From NCBI GenBank assembly GCA_018645405.1, contig JABGOQ010000115.1:1-64000 (forward strand): a DNA stretch of 64,000 nt, written 5' to 3'. The translations under genes were made by a program, and so were the position numbers. Below, in pieces: positions 33,408 to 42,174 of this stretch. The DNA is from Anaerolineae bacterium (lineage in GTDB: Bacteria > Chloroflexota > Anaerolineae > Anaerolineales > Villigracilaceae). Each line of letters begins with the position of its first letter. The first letter of the stretch is position 1. Under the pieces are notes generated by a model that was not told where the DNA came from, did not search any database, and was given only the letters and a program-made list of their open reading frames with translations.

Positions 33408-36185
33408 TTAAGTCTTTATAATTCCGCGTAAATCATAGACATGGATTCGTTCTTCACGCCCTTTGACTTTGACAGGCTCTAGTTCATCAGCAATGACGTG
33501 TTTCGACACAAGATCATAGGCAGCTTTATTGATCAGTGTTTGCCCTGGTTTTGCGGCAGCCTCGATTCTATTTGCAGTGTTGACCGTGTCGCCGATGGCG
33601 GTGTAGTTGAAGAGTTCGCGCGTGCCGACGTTGCCTATCATCGCAACTCCTGTGGCAATCCCGGTATGGAAGGTGAGATGTTTGGCCGAGTCAGTGAGTT
33701 TCGCATGTGCAGCAGCAACGCGTTGAGTCATTTTTTGTGCGGCGCGTACCGCGCGTAGCGCATGATCTTCTTGGGGGTCAGGGCTATTCCAGATTGCCAT
33801 CACGGCATCACCGATGAATTTATCGAGCGTTCCTTCTTCTTCGAGGATAGATTGTGCCGCCATATCGAGATAGTTGTTAAGTAACTCGAAAACGTCTTTG
33901 GCAGATTTACGCTCGCTAAAGGAGGTAAATCCACTGACGTCGGCGAAGAGGATGGTGACGGTCTGTTCTGCACCATCGAGGCGTAAATTGCTTGGGTCTG
34001 CAAGAAGCCTGTCACGCACGCGAGGGGCAACGACTCTGCCAAAGGTTGTCCGAATACGTTCTTGTTCAGCTTCAAGGCGACGGTTTTCTGTCAGGTCTTC
34101 AAAGAAAATAGTCGTGCCTTTGGTAGCAAGATAGGCATCTCGCAGAGGTGAGCAGGAGAGGCGCAGATGAATATCCCCGCGTGTTTTAAGATGAGGTGAA
34201 ACTTCGGCAACAATGCTTGGGGAATCTTCTCCGAGGGCTTTTTGTGTGGGATATTCAAGTTGGGGGTAGAACTCTGGCAGTGCGTCCTGGAGTGGCTTGC
34301 CGAGAACTTTTTCGAGCGGGATGCCGAGAATTTTTTCAGCGGCTTTATTAAAAAGAGTAATTTCTTGCTCAATATTAGTCGTGATTACGCCTGTTGCGAT
34401 GGAGGCAAAGATATTATCCATCAGGTTTTTCATCTCGAGGGTTTGGTCGAGAGTTAGTTTTAGGTTGGTGAAAAGGCGTGCATTTTCAAGAGCAAGGGTA
34501 GATTGAGCGGCAACGGCAGAGAGAAAATCCAGGTCGTCACTTGAGTAGAGGTCGCCAGAGCGGCGTGCGCCGAGGGCGAGAAAACCTATCAGCTTGTCTT
34601 TGTAGCGAAGCGGCACGAAGGTATACCCAGCCAAATGCACGTATGTCCCGTCGTTGATCGTGGCGGGGAATTCGCCACTTGGCGGCAACCAAATTGGTGC
34701 GGGGGCATCCCGCAGGAGTCCCATTAACGGATCATCCATTGCGTAGGGCGGCGCGCTATCTTCGTATGAAGCATGCGGCAGATATTCCAGTTGCTCGTCG
34801 TTATAAAGATAGACCACAAAACGCTCTGGTGAAAGGGCGTTGTTTAGCTCGGTTTCGAGAATTTGCAATGTTTTGGTGAGATTGGGCGTGATGATGAGTT
34901 GATTGGATAAGCTGGTGAGCACGCGCCGATAATCGGCAGGAGAGCGATAGAAAAGGCGATCGATGGTGCGCTGAATAAAATTGCGCAGCGGATTTAACCC
35001 GAGCATGAGAATGAGCAAATAAGCGGCGATAACGAGCGGATCATTGGGCTGGATCACGCTTTGGATGAGGGTCGAGATGAGGGAGATCAACCCATAAAAA
35101 AGACCAAAAGCGACGGTAGTGGTGAGTAAATAGGTGAGTGCGCGGCTGAGAATTTGGTCTACGTCTAGTAATCTATAGCGAATGATGGCATAAGTGACCG
35201 AAATGGGCAAAAGTACCATCGGCGAAAAATAAAGCGAGGGGCGAAATTCTGGTACTGTGCTACCAAAGGCAATTGGGAGCAAATAAAAAAGCAACGCTGG
35301 AAAGAAAGCTAGGGCTGCGCCAAAAACGATTACGCGGCTTTGTTGGCGGACTATTGCAGAGTGGCTATTCACCATGCGCATAATCAATGTGAGCAGAAAT
35401 AATACAATCGAAAAAGCCATTAACGCATAATTGACAATCCACTTGTCAATATAGGCATAAGGCGTTGTGGGCGCGATAATTTCACGCGCAGTAGGAAAGC
35501 CAGCTAAAAAAATCAGTGCTGCCGGAAGATAACGGCTGAGGGGATAACGAGTGATAAAAGGGATTTCTTGGGGGAAAACCAGGGCTAAATTTGCCAATGC
35601 TCCTGCTGCAACCGAGAGGCTCAAGGTCCATAAGAGGGTGGCATAGTGAGTGGTATTCATATCCACAAAGGCAACAGTGGTTACAGAAAGCGCAGCAGCA
35701 AAGGTTACAAAAGCGCGGCTGGCGCGTAAATCGGGGCGGATTTTATAAGCCCAGATACCAGCGGCGAGAAAAATTATTCCAACCAAATAAGGGATGATAA
35801 AAAGCGTTAGAAAATCACCGAAAGATGGTTTTATCGGCGTGAGGTTGAGCGTGTATTTCTCCCCGCTGCGTTTCTCAAAAGTTGTTTCTACAGACGCAAA
35901 ACCTGTCTTTTCCAAAACCGCCCTTTGCTCTGTGGGCGTATTCACTTTCTGCCCGTCAATCGCAATTAGCCTATCAGACCATTCTACACCCTGCTGGCGC
36001 GCGGGCCACCCCTTCCCGTTAATTTGACTAACGACATTATTTGGCTCTATCAGCATCCCCAGAAAAGGCTCGTTATAACCCTGATAAGCCCAAAAAGGAG
36101 TTAAGAGCAACATGGCTACAGCGATCAAAATTGTTGCGAAAGGGATGAGGTGACTGATCCAATCTTTGGGGAGAGATTTTTTCAT
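33408..36185 (-). CDS. Membrane class III adenylate cyclase with PDZ, GAF and PAS
   Basis: A 925-residue protein. An N-terminal membrane helix (12-32) is followed by an extracytoplasmic PDZ-like segment (about 45-115, GWPARQQGVEWSDRLIAIDGQ) and six or seven helices (about 123-375). GAF (400-555) and PAS (575-690) domains come next, then a class III cyclase catalytic domain (about 735-905). Metal-binding aspartates are D749 (LFADVSGF) and D793 (FIGDAVMAIW). K789, and N869/R873 in VNTANRIE, fit an ATP-using cyclase. It should make cAMP in response to membrane or cytoplasmic cues. GGAG lies five bases ahead of the start, and a TATAAT 25 bases upstream lies in a large palindrome shared with the divergent gene. 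Confidence 0.88.
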   Translation of the reverse strand: MKKSLPKDWISHLIPFATILIAVAMLLLTPFWAYQGYNEPFLGMLIEPNNVVSQINGKGWPARQQGVEWSDRLIAIDGQKVNTPTEQRAVLEKTGFASVETTFEKRSGEKYTLNLTPIKPSFGDFLTLFIIPYLVGIIFLAAGIWAYKIRPDLRASRAFVTFAAALSVTTVAFVDMNTTHYATLLWTLSLSVAAGALANLALVFPQEIPFITRYPLSRYLPAALIFLAGFPTAREIIAPTTPYAYIDKWIVNYALMAFSIVLFLLTLIMRMVNSHSAIVRQQSRVIVFGAALAFFPALLFYLLPIAFGSTVPEFRPSLYFSPMVLLPISVTYAIIRYRLLDVDQILSRALTYLLTTTVAFGLFYGLISLISTLIQSVIQPNDPLVIAAYLLILMLGLNPLRNFIQRTIDRLFYRSPADYRRVLTSLSNQLIITPNLTKTLQILETELNNALSPERFVVYLYNDEQLEYLPHASYEDSAPPYAMDDPLMGLLRDAPAPIWLPPSGEFPATINDGTYVHLAGYTFVPLRYKDKLIGFLALGARRSGDLYSSDDLDFLSAVAAQSTLALENARLFTNLKLTLDQTLEMKNLMDNIFASIATGVITTNIEQEITLFNKAAEKILGIPLEKVLGKPLQDALPEFYPQLEYPTQKALGEDSPSIVAEVSPHLKTRGDIHLRLSCSPLRDAYLATKGTTIFFEDLTENRRLEAEQERIRTTFGRVVAPRVRDRLLADPSNLRLDGAEQTVTILFADVSGFTSFSERKSAKDVFELLNNYLDMAAQSILEEEGTLDKFIGDAVMAIWNSPDPQEDHALRAVRAAQKMTQRVAAAHAKLTDSAKHLTFHTGIATGVAMIGNVGTRELFNYTAIGDTVNTANRIEAAAKPGQTLINKAAYDLVSKHVIADELEPVKVKGREERIHVYDLRGIIKT

Positions 36186-36206
36186 AGAGGCTCCAGAAGG
36201 GTAGGG

Positions 36207-36320
36207 GGTGATTATACCCCGCCCTCACCCCCGCATCGCTTCGCTTGCTCTCCCTCTCCCGTAAAACGGGAGAGGGAAGTTCGTGCGAAGCAAGAACGGG
36301 TGAGGGCGGGTATAATCCCC
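36207..36320. repeat. Large palindrome carrying divergent -10 boxes
   Basis: The sequence from GGTGATTATACCCCGCCCTC to GAGGGCGGGTATAATCCCC is an extended imperfect inverted repeat, with a central hairpin CCCTCTCCCGT/ACGGGAGAGGG. Both arms hold a TATAAT facing outwards: minus-strand at 36216-36211 for the cyclase gene and plus-strand at 36311-36316 for the cobalamin adenosyltransferase gene. Confidence 0.7.
36311..36316 (+). promoter_or_regulatory. -10 box of a probably leaderless gene
   Basis: TATAAT ends six bases before the ATG at 36323, so transcription would begin at or next to the start codon. No ribosome-binding site is present. Confidence 0.6.
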
Positions 36321-36322
36321 TT

Positions 36323-36865
36323 ATGTCAAAATTCTACACACGCAAAGGTGATGACGGGACGACGGGGACTCTCGGAAAAATTCGCCTACCCAAATATCAT
36401 CCCCGCATCGAAGCCATTGGGACCTTGGACGAGACGACCGCAAGCTTAGGCTTGGCACGTGCCCTTTCACATTCTCCTGAAGTAGACGCGATTCTGACCA
36501 AAGTGCAACGCGACATCTACATTCTCATGGCAGAAGTCGCCGCCATGCCTGAAAACGCTGAAAAATTTCGCAGCATTGGCGCATCTCATGTTGAGTGGCT
36601 TGAAGAAAAAACAGATTTGCTTAGCAAAAAAGTCGAAATGCCCAAAGAGTTCATCCTCCCCGGCGAAACGCAGGGAGATGGCGCACTCTCAGTTGCCCGC
36701 ACTGTTACCCGCCGTGCGGAGCGGAGAGTTGCCGAACTGCTCGATAACGAAGAACTAGAAAACAAAGAATTATTACGCTATCTCAACAGGCTATCTTCTC
36801 TTTGCTTTGTCCTGGAGTTGGTTGAAAATCAATTTGAGGGTAAAGAAGTGAAGATGGTGAAGTGA
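36323..36865 (+). CDS. PduO-type cob(I)alamin adenosyltransferase
   Basis: A 180-residue PduO-family enzyme that transfers the adenosyl group of ATP to cob(I)alamin, giving coenzyme B12. Motifs seen are MSKFYTRKGDDGTTGTLG (ATP site), RIEAIGTLDETTASLGLA, and the C-terminal FILPGE...ARTVTRRAERRV block. The start at 36323 is taken because family members begin here; longer readings would cover the palindrome. There is no ribosome site and a TATAAT lies six bases upstream, so a leaderless message is likely. No B12-synthesis genes adjoin. Confidence 0.92.
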   Translation: MSKFYTRKGDDGTTGTLGKIRLPKYHPRIEAIGTLDETTASLGLARALSHSPEVDAILTKVQRDIYILMAEVAAMPENAEKFRSIGASHVEWLEEKTDLLSKKVEMPKEFILPGETQGDGALSVARTVTRRAERRVAELLDNEELENKELLRYLNRLSSLCFVLELVENQFEGKEVKMVK

Positions 36866-36876
36866 AAAATATTAAA

Positions 36877-36954
36877 CACTAAGAGCACAAAGTTACACGA
36901 AGAAAAGACGTTTTTTAGGTTTTCTTTGTGTTTCCTCGTGTTCTTTGTGGTGAA
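36877..36954. repeat. Dispersed inverted repeat, CACAAAG family, copy 3
   Basis: CACTAAGAGCACAAAGTTAC and its loose reverse complement ending TTCTTTGTGGTG form the arms. It lies between the cobalamin adenosyltransferase and DUF554 genes. Confidence 0.72.
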
Positions 36955-36969
36955 AAATAGGAACAATCT

Positions 36970-37674
36970 ATGACTGGAACCATCATTAACATCATCACCA
37001 TTCTCATCGGTAGTGCTTTGGGTATCCTCTTTGGCTCCCGACTCCCAGAACGATTAAAAAACACCGTCACTGCGGGACTAGGATTATTCACTCTCTCCAT
37101 CGGTATTTCTATGTTTCTCAAAAGCGAAGAAGCCCTCATTGTTTTAGGCGGTCTTCTCATCGGTGCGGTACTTGGTGAATGGTGGAAAATCGAAGAAGGC
37201 TTAGAAAACCTTGGTGTATGGATTGAAGCAAAAGTGGGTAAAAATAAAAACAGCACAGAAAGCGACCGCTTTATCCGTGGGTTTATGACTGCATCCCTAC
37301 TATTCTGTATTGGCCCCCTTACTATTCTCGGCTCCATTCAGGATGGACTAAGTGGAAACTACGAATTACTTGCCGTTAAATCTGTTTTGGATGGATTCGC
37401 CTCCCTTGCCTTTGCATCTACGCTAGGGATTGGCGTTGCCTTTTCTGTATTCGTTGTTTTGATCTATCAAGGCGGTATCTCTCTCCTTGCCGCGCAGCTA
37501 GACAGCTTTATTACCGAACCAATGATGATAGAAATGACCGCCGTAGGGGGCGTAATCTTAATAGGTTTGGCAATTTCGAGTTTATTAGAAATCAAGAAAA
37601 TTCGTGTGGGTAGTTTTCTCCCGGCATTGGCAGTTGCCCCCTTCATTGTTTGGATTTTAAGCTTTTTTCCATAG
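36970..37674 (+). CDS. DUF554-family membrane protein
   Basis: A 234-residue protein with about seven membrane helices, matching the DUF554 (YdfK-like) family in its start (GTIINIITILIGSALGILFG) and in the block GGLLIGAVLGEWWKIEEGLE. Its function is unknown; membrane transport has been proposed for the family. AGGAAC precedes the start and a strong terminator follows. The gene upstream encodes cobalamin adenosyltransferase, without a clear functional link. Confidence 0.88.
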   Translation: MTGTIINIITILIGSALGILFGSRLPERLKNTVTAGLGLFTLSIGISMFLKSEEALIVLGGLLIGAVLGEWWKIEEGLENLGVWIEAKVGKNKNSTESDRFIRGFMTASLLFCIGPLTILGSIQDGLSGNYELLAVKSVLDGFASLAFASTLGIGVAFSVFVVLIYQGGISLLAAQLDSFITEPMMIEMTAVGGVILIGLAISSLLEIKKIRVGSFLPALAVAPFIVWILSFFP

Positions 37675-37700
37675 CCCCTATTTCATCTGCCATTAAACAA

Positions 37701-37730
37701 AAAAGCGGAGATGATTTCATCTCCGCTTTT
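37701..37730. terminator. Bidirectional terminator between convergent genes
   Basis: A perfect stem (AAAAGCGGAGATGA / TCATCTCCGCTTTT) with a TT loop separates the DUF554 gene from the convergent DsbA-like gene. Confidence 0.92.
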
Positions 37731-37752
37731 GTAATATGCAATAGAAACTGAG

Positions 37753-38457
37753 TTAAAGCCCCATCTCTGCCAAAGCATCATCAATTACCTGCTGAAAAGC
37801 CTGATAAGGATAATTGCCAGGCAACATTTGCTTTACTTCTTCGCCATCCACAAAATAAGAGATCACAAAAGCAGGGGTCCCGTTTATACCTTCTGCCTTC
37901 GCGTCAGCCTCATCCTGATTGGCACGAGCCTGATAAGTATTAGCCGACATACAAGATTTATATTGATCCAGATCTATGCCCGCAGCCTTTGCCCATTTTT
38001 CCATCGTCCCATTGGTAAAGGACGTTGTCTGATTAGCAAAAATCATATCGTGCATTTCCCAAAACATATTTTGGTCTCCTGCACAATAAGATGCTTCTGC
38101 TCCGAGCATTGGCTCTGCGCCACTTAACATTGCACCGACCGAGCGATAAACAAAATAAACTTTCCCTGTTTTTATATACTCTTCTTCCAAGAGAGGTTCT
38201 GTTTCAATGGAAAAAGCTCCGCAATGCCCGCATTTATAATCCGAGTATTCTACAATCTGAACAGGCGCATCGGGGTCACCCATTGCATTACCATCTGCCA
38301 TATAGCGTGAGCGAAATTCAGCATTCACTTGGGGGCTTGAACCAATCAGCACCGCTGTGATCAAACCAGCACCAATAATAATTAAACCAAGCGTAATCAT
38401 CTTTCGTTGTTGCTTCTGTTTACGGCGTCGTTCACGAATTTCCTGACGTTTACTCAT
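37753..38457 (-). CDS. DsbA-family thiol oxidoreductase, membrane-anchored
   Basis: The start at 38457 is chosen because GGAG lies five bases before the ATG; a longer reading adds an unrelated 22 residues. The 234-residue protein has a very basic N-terminus (MSKRQEIRERRRKQKQQRK), one membrane anchor (about 20-40) and an extracytoplasmic thioredoxin fold with a DsbA-type helical insert. The active site is C76-G-H-C79 in DYKCGHCGAFS and the cis-proline loop is GTPAFV. It should form or rearrange disulfides in exported proteins. Two further cysteines (SYCAGD and KSCMS) may pair. No DsbB/VKOR gene is adjacent. Confidence 0.9.
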   Translation of the reverse strand: MSKRQEIRERRRKQKQQRKMITLGLIIIGAGLITAVLIGSSPQVNAEFRSRYMADGNAMGDPDAPVQIVEYSDYKCGHCGAFSIETEPLLEEEYIKTGKVYFVYRSVGAMLSGAEPMLGAEASYCAGDQNMFWEMHDMIFANQTTSFTNGTMEKWAKAAGIDLDQYKSCMSANTYQARANQDEADAKAEGINGTPAFVISYFVDGEEVKQMLPGNYPYQAFQQVIDDALAEMGL

Positions 38458-38633
38458 ACTTTCTCCTATTTTTATTAGACTAGACAGAGGAATATTTTGC
38501 CATGTTAAAGATAATTTGTCCAATTAGAGAAAGATAAGAGAATAATTGGATGTGGAACACATCCCGCACATGACCCTGAGCTTGCTTCTGTAAAAATGAC
38601 TTTATTCTGAACGTACAAATCTTCCATTAAAGA

Positions 38634-38670
38634 AAAAAGCCCTTGGCTTTTTTAGGCCAAGAGCTTTTCA
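38634..38670. terminator. Terminator after the alpha/beta hydrolase
   Basis: AAAAGCCCTTGGC and GCCAAGAGCTTTT arms with an eight-base loop lie at the 3' end of the long minus-strand run that starts at 50360. Confidence 0.85.
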
Positions 38671-38686
38671 TCTCGTTTATTTTTTG

Positions 38687-39529
38687 CTATTGTGAATCCA
38701 GCCAATCAATGATCACCTTGAACACATCTGCCTGCTCTGGTTCATTATGAATTTCGTGATAAAAGCCATCCCAGATTTTTAGCTTAACCTTGTCTCCGGC
38801 TTTTTCTGCGAACTCGCCGCTGGCATCTGCAGAAGTCAATCTATCTGCGCTACCGTGCATTAACAAGAGGGGGAGTGGAAATTCAGCAGCATGTTCCAAC
38901 GACCAAAGCCCAGCTTCATACATGCCTACAAAGAGACGGGCTGAAATTTTATTATGTACAAAAGGGTCTTCTTCGTATGCGCGCACCACCTCTGGGTCAC
39001 GAGAGATAGCTGCAGTTTCTAATCCGGAATTTTGAATAAAGGCGGGATAAATCATATTCATCATCTTCCCCAAGAAAACTTGTACAGCAGGTGGCTCAAA
39101 AGCTAATTTGATCCAAGATCCTGTCGTGATAACACCCTTAAGGTCAGGCTTGCGGCGTAATACGTAATTGAGAACGATATTCCCACCCATGCTATGCCCA
39201 TAAAGAATGCGTGGCAAATCGGGGTAGTATTCATCTACTTCAGCGAGAAAAGCGTCAATATCATCGAGCAATGTTTCGTATGATGGGGTATGTCCACGTG
39301 TGCCTTCTGATTGCCCGTGTCCACGATGGTCAAATCCAATCATTGCATAATTGGCATCATTCAATGCGGCGGCAAGATGTTCGTAACGTTCGATATGCTC
39401 GCCATGGCCATGAACCATGCAGACAATGGCTTTAGGTGGATTCTCAGAGGGAAAGGCATGTGTAAAAAGTTTCAACCCGTCTTTGCTTTTAAAACGCCAT
39501 TTAATTTTGCTTCGTTTCTCTTCACTCAT
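38687..39529 (-). CDS. Alpha/beta hydrolase, monoacylglycerol-lipase-like
   Basis: A 280-residue serine hydrolase. The nucleophile elbow is GHSMGG (S113), the oxyanion region CMVHGHGEHIERY, the acid lies in HGSADRLTS and the base in FYHEIHNEPE. The pattern matches monoacylglycerol lipase/lysophospholipase family members. It is the last gene of the operon-like run; GGAG within the end of the previous gene precedes its start, two bases after that gene's stop. It probably acts on lipid esters in the cytoplasm, as no signal peptide is present. Confidence 0.9.
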   Translation of the reverse strand: MSEEKRSKIKWRFKSKDGLKLFTHAFPSENPPKAIVCMVHGHGEHIERYEHLAAALNDANYAMIGFDHRGHGQSEGTRGHTPSYETLLDDIDAFLAEVDEYYPDLPRILYGHSMGGNIVLNYVLRRKPDLKGVITTGSWIKLAFEPPAVQVFLGKMMNMIYPAFIQNSGLETAAISRDPEVVRAYEEDPFVHNKISARLFVGMYEAGLWSLEHAAEFPLPLLLMHGSADRLTSADASGEFAEKAGDKVKLKIWDGFYHEIHNEPEQADVFKVIIDWLDSQ

Positions 39530-39531
39530 TA

Positions 39532-40143
39532 TTACTCTCCAAATGTGATCTTAAATTCGCAATGTTTTGCACCAGTAACCTGACAGGATATTTCTTCAAT
39601 CAAGGCATCTGATGATGTTGCCCAGTAGATTGCTTCTCTAATCAGTCCGTGTGTAAGGTGGCAAATCGCCTCGTCGTCTTGCTGGTTATATGTCGTTGGG
39701 CTGGTATTATCGACCAGAAGCAAGTTGAGGTCAAGAGTGTGAACGCTCATCTCATCTGAAGATGCATTGAGTAGTCGGATGAGCAAATCCAAGACAGCTT
39801 TACGTCGTCGTGTTTCCGGTAATCCCCGTAATAATTTGGCTTGCGCCTTTTCTTTAAAAGAAGCGTTTGATAGCAAATCGTCCCAAAATTTCCCGCCAAT
39901 TCGCTGTAAGATACCACGTGCGCCACGCCCATAATAAGCTCGAATGGCTTGTTGCAGACCGGCATAGGTTTCTGCTGCGGCTTGGTTTCCTAAGTTTTCA
40001 AGATGCTTGCTATCTGCCCATTCGACAGGTAGCCTGGATTTGTTTAGCACAATCGGTAAATTTTTCTCGCCAATCTCATTGGCGACAATTAGCATAAAAT
40101 TTTGAAGTAGTTTGGAAGAAAAAGTTGCGCGAGTATTTGCCAT
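39532..40143 (-). CDS. V4R-domain protein, paralogue A
   Basis: A 203-residue cytoplasmic protein with a C-terminal V4R (4-vinyl reductase-type) ligand-binding domain: GLIREAIYWATSSDALIEEISCQVTGAKHCEFKI. The N-terminal half (YAGLQQAIRAYYGRGARGILQRIG) is shared with the next gene upstream, its paralogue. V4R domains bind small hydrophobic or haem-like ligands and often act in sensing. The ligand here is unknown. Its start overlaps the paralogue's stop by one base (TAATG). Confidence 0.8.
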   Translation of the reverse strand: MANTRATFSSKLLQNFMLIVANEIGEKNLPIVLNKSRLPVEWADSKHLENLGNQAAAETYAGLQQAIRAYYGRGARGILQRIGGKFWDDLLSNASFKEKAQAKLLRGLPETRRRKAVLDLLIRLLNASSDEMSVHTLDLNLLLVDNTSPTTYNQQDDEAICHLTHGLIREAIYWATSSDALIEEISCQVTGAKHCEFKITFGE

Positions 40144-40760
40144 TATAGTGCTTCTCCAATTTCAAAGCGGCAATGAGGGTCGCCTTTTGCCAAACAGTAG
40201 GTTTCGACGATGGCATAATCATTTCCGGTTGCCCATTTTACGGCTTCGCCCAAAGAACCAGGATAAAGATAGCAAATCGGCTTGTCATTTTCACGGCTAT
40301 GACAAATCGCGCAGGTTGATTCTATATAGGCAATTGTATCGTTTTCATCTTCAACCCAAGCATCTACCTGTGGGTTCGATTTTTTTAACGCGCTTGCCAT
40401 ACTGTTCAGAATAAATTTAATACGTTGTTTTTGTGGCAAGAGTTTGAGCGCGGCTCCAGCCACACCGAGTAATGCTGGTTGTTCATTAATGGCATATTGA
40501 AAGGAGGCTTTGCCAATGCGCTTCAGCATCCCGCGCCCACCGCGCCCGTAAAACTCTTCAATGGCTTGGTTTAGACGAGCATATTCAATAGCTTGGATAC
40601 CTGGCTCAAGATTGTCTGGAGGGAGATTATTTACAAAGCTCTCCAAATTACTTAGACGCAAAACGGCATTTAAACCATTAGCTCCTATTACTTCTTTAGA
40701 AGCAGCCAATGCTTGCCGTACGATGGTGTTGACAATTACAGCGTCTTCACGGTGTCCCAT
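40143..40760 (-). CDS. V4R-domain protein, paralogue B
   Basis: A 205-residue paralogue of the downstream gene. Shared features are YARLNQAIEEFYGRGGRGMLKRIGKASF and the V4R end LGEAVKWATGNDYAIVETYCLAKGDPHCRFEIG. Unlike its partner it has extra cysteines in STCAICHSRENDKPICYL, a possible metal or Fe-S site. The pair probably forms a heterodimer or two sensors with different ligands (inference). The start overlaps the end of the GNAT gene by 25 bases, in the long operon with parAB and kinases. Confidence 0.8.
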   Translation of the reverse strand: MGHREDAVIVNTIVRQALAASKEVIGANGLNAVLRLSNLESFVNNLPPDNLEPGIQAIEYARLNQAIEEFYGRGGRGMLKRIGKASFQYAINEQPALLGVAGAALKLLPQKQRIKFILNSMASALKKSNPQVDAWVEDENDTIAYIESTCAICHSRENDKPICYLYPGSLGEAVKWATGNDYAIVETYCLAKGDPHCRFEIGEAL

Positions 40761-41635
40761 TGAATCTCCTTTTTTTGCTCGTTTCCTGAAATCTGAAAAC
40801 TATATAGCGGATATTCTTCATCTGTGCGTTTAAAACCATTTTTGGTGTAGAGAGCAATTGAACGTTCATTTTTGCTTTGTGTATTGACGCTGAGTTGGGC
40901 AATTTCTTTTGCTAATAACTGCCCAATTAAATCGCTAATTAATGCGGATGCAACACCTCGACGCTGTGTTTGTGGATGAATAGCCAGTCTTGCCAGATGT
41001 GCACCAAAGGGGCTGGGTGTACTAATTTGATATCCAATAATCCCATCCGCTGATTCGGCTATAGTCGCGTTAATCGCTTGCGAATAGGCTTGCTTCAACA
41101 TGGATAGTGGATTCTGCCAGAGGGGCGCAAATGCTGCCTCATCAACCTGAGCGACTTTTGGCAAGTCGGCTTCCGTCATTGCACGGATATTAATTCCTTT
41201 TGGCAGAGTCAATTCGGGCTTTTTTTCTCCCGTCCACGACATTATCAAAATTTGTTCGTCGTTGGTAAAACCACTGTCTTTGAGTAGGGTTTGCATCCAG
41301 CTTTGCACGGTGATTGCAGAAATCTTTATCTTGCCATATTTTTCTAAATCCTCTTTGGCATTTTCCCATAGAACACCCCATGCCTTTTCAGTAGAAAAAT
41401 TCTCTGTATGGGTAAAAAGTCTTAACCAGGTAATTTCTTTTTGATCTTGAGGGCAAGCTAAAACAGCTATGATGCGAGAGTTTTCTTCAAGTACCCAATA
41501 GAAGGGTGAGCCAAGCCACTCAGTTGGGTTTTTCCAATCCAAGTGTCTATGCACACGCCGTTCAAAGAACATCAGATTCGCAATCTCTTGTTGATCTTGG
41601 GGTAATGCAGGACGAACTTGGTAGTTATTGGTCAT
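40736..41635 (-). CDS. Two-domain GNAT acetyltransferase
   Basis: A 299-residue protein with two GNAT folds. The C-terminal one is canonical, with LARLAIHPQTQRRGVASALISDLI holding the acetyl-CoA pyrophosphate loop (QRRGVA) and LYTKNGFKRTDEEYPLYSF at its end. The N-terminal copy (1-145) is degenerate. The acceptor is unknown. Its ATG overlaps the stop of the TPR gene by one base and its end overlaps the V4R gene, so it is firmly within the operon. Confidence 0.88.
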   Translation of the reverse strand: MTNNYQVRPALPQDQQEIANLMFFERRVHRHLDWKNPTEWLGSPFYWVLEENSRIIAVLACPQDQKEITWLRLFTHTENFSTEKAWGVLWENAKEDLEKYGKIKISAITVQSWMQTLLKDSGFTNDEQILIMSWTGEKKPELTLPKGINIRAMTEADLPKVAQVDEAAFAPLWQNPLSMLKQAYSQAINATIAESADGIIGYQISTPSPFGAHLARLAIHPQTQRRGVASALISDLIGQLLAKEIAQLSVNTQSKNERSIALYTKNGFKRTDEEYPLYSFQISGNEQKKEIQWDTVKTL

Positions 41636-42156
41636 TACCGAATGATACGTAGTATGAAATTCAAGAAACGCTGGAAGAGATTTGGTTTTTTGACTGCACC
41701 AAGAGAATCGAGCATTGTATAGGCAGAGTCTTGGAGTTTTCCGCTACGCAGCTTGATGGCAGCGATTGATTTTAGAACAATTTCCTGATAATCGCCTTTG
41801 TTAATTTCACCGAATAAAGCAGCGGACTTTTCATAAAGGGAGAGGGCTTCATCTTTTTGGCCAAGTGCGTCTAAAGCTGCGGCTTGATTTCCAAGTGCCA
41901 TTGCTTGCCTAAAGAGATCGTTTGCATCAGCAAATAAAGTATCGGTACCTTTGGCTGCTTCAAATGCTTCTTTGGCTTTGTCTGCTTGCAGGAAGGCAAC
42001 ACTGAGATTGTTTTGCGCCTCGGCTGCATCGAGAGTCTTTTCTTCTTTTATGTATGTTTTGGCAGCCTCCGAAAAAAAATGGATTGCGTTTTCAAAGTCA
42101 CCTTCTTCAAATGCTTTTTTCCCTTTTTGCGAAAGTTCGATAGCGGTGTTTTCCAT
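41635..42156 (-). CDS. TPR-repeat protein
   Basis: A 173-residue all-helical protein with three or four tetratricopeptide repeats: ALSQKGKKAFEEGDFENAIHFFSEAAKTY, DAAEAQNNLSVAFLQADKAKEAFEAA and AALDALGQKDEALSLYEKSAALF. No signal peptide or other domain is seen, but the C-terminus (FQRFLNFILRIIR) is amphipathic and could touch the membrane. It probably acts as a protein-interaction adaptor for the neighbouring operon products. Confidence 0.87.
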   Translation of the reverse strand: MENTAIELSQKGKKAFEEGDFENAIHFFSEAAKTYIKEEKTLDAAEAQNNLSVAFLQADKAKEAFEAAKGTDTLFADANDLFRQAMALGNQAAALDALGQKDEALSLYEKSAALFGEINKGDYQEIVLKSIAAIKLRSGKLQDSAYTMLDSLGAVKKPNLFQRFLNFILRIIR

Positions 42157-42174
42157 AATTTGATGCCTTAACTT

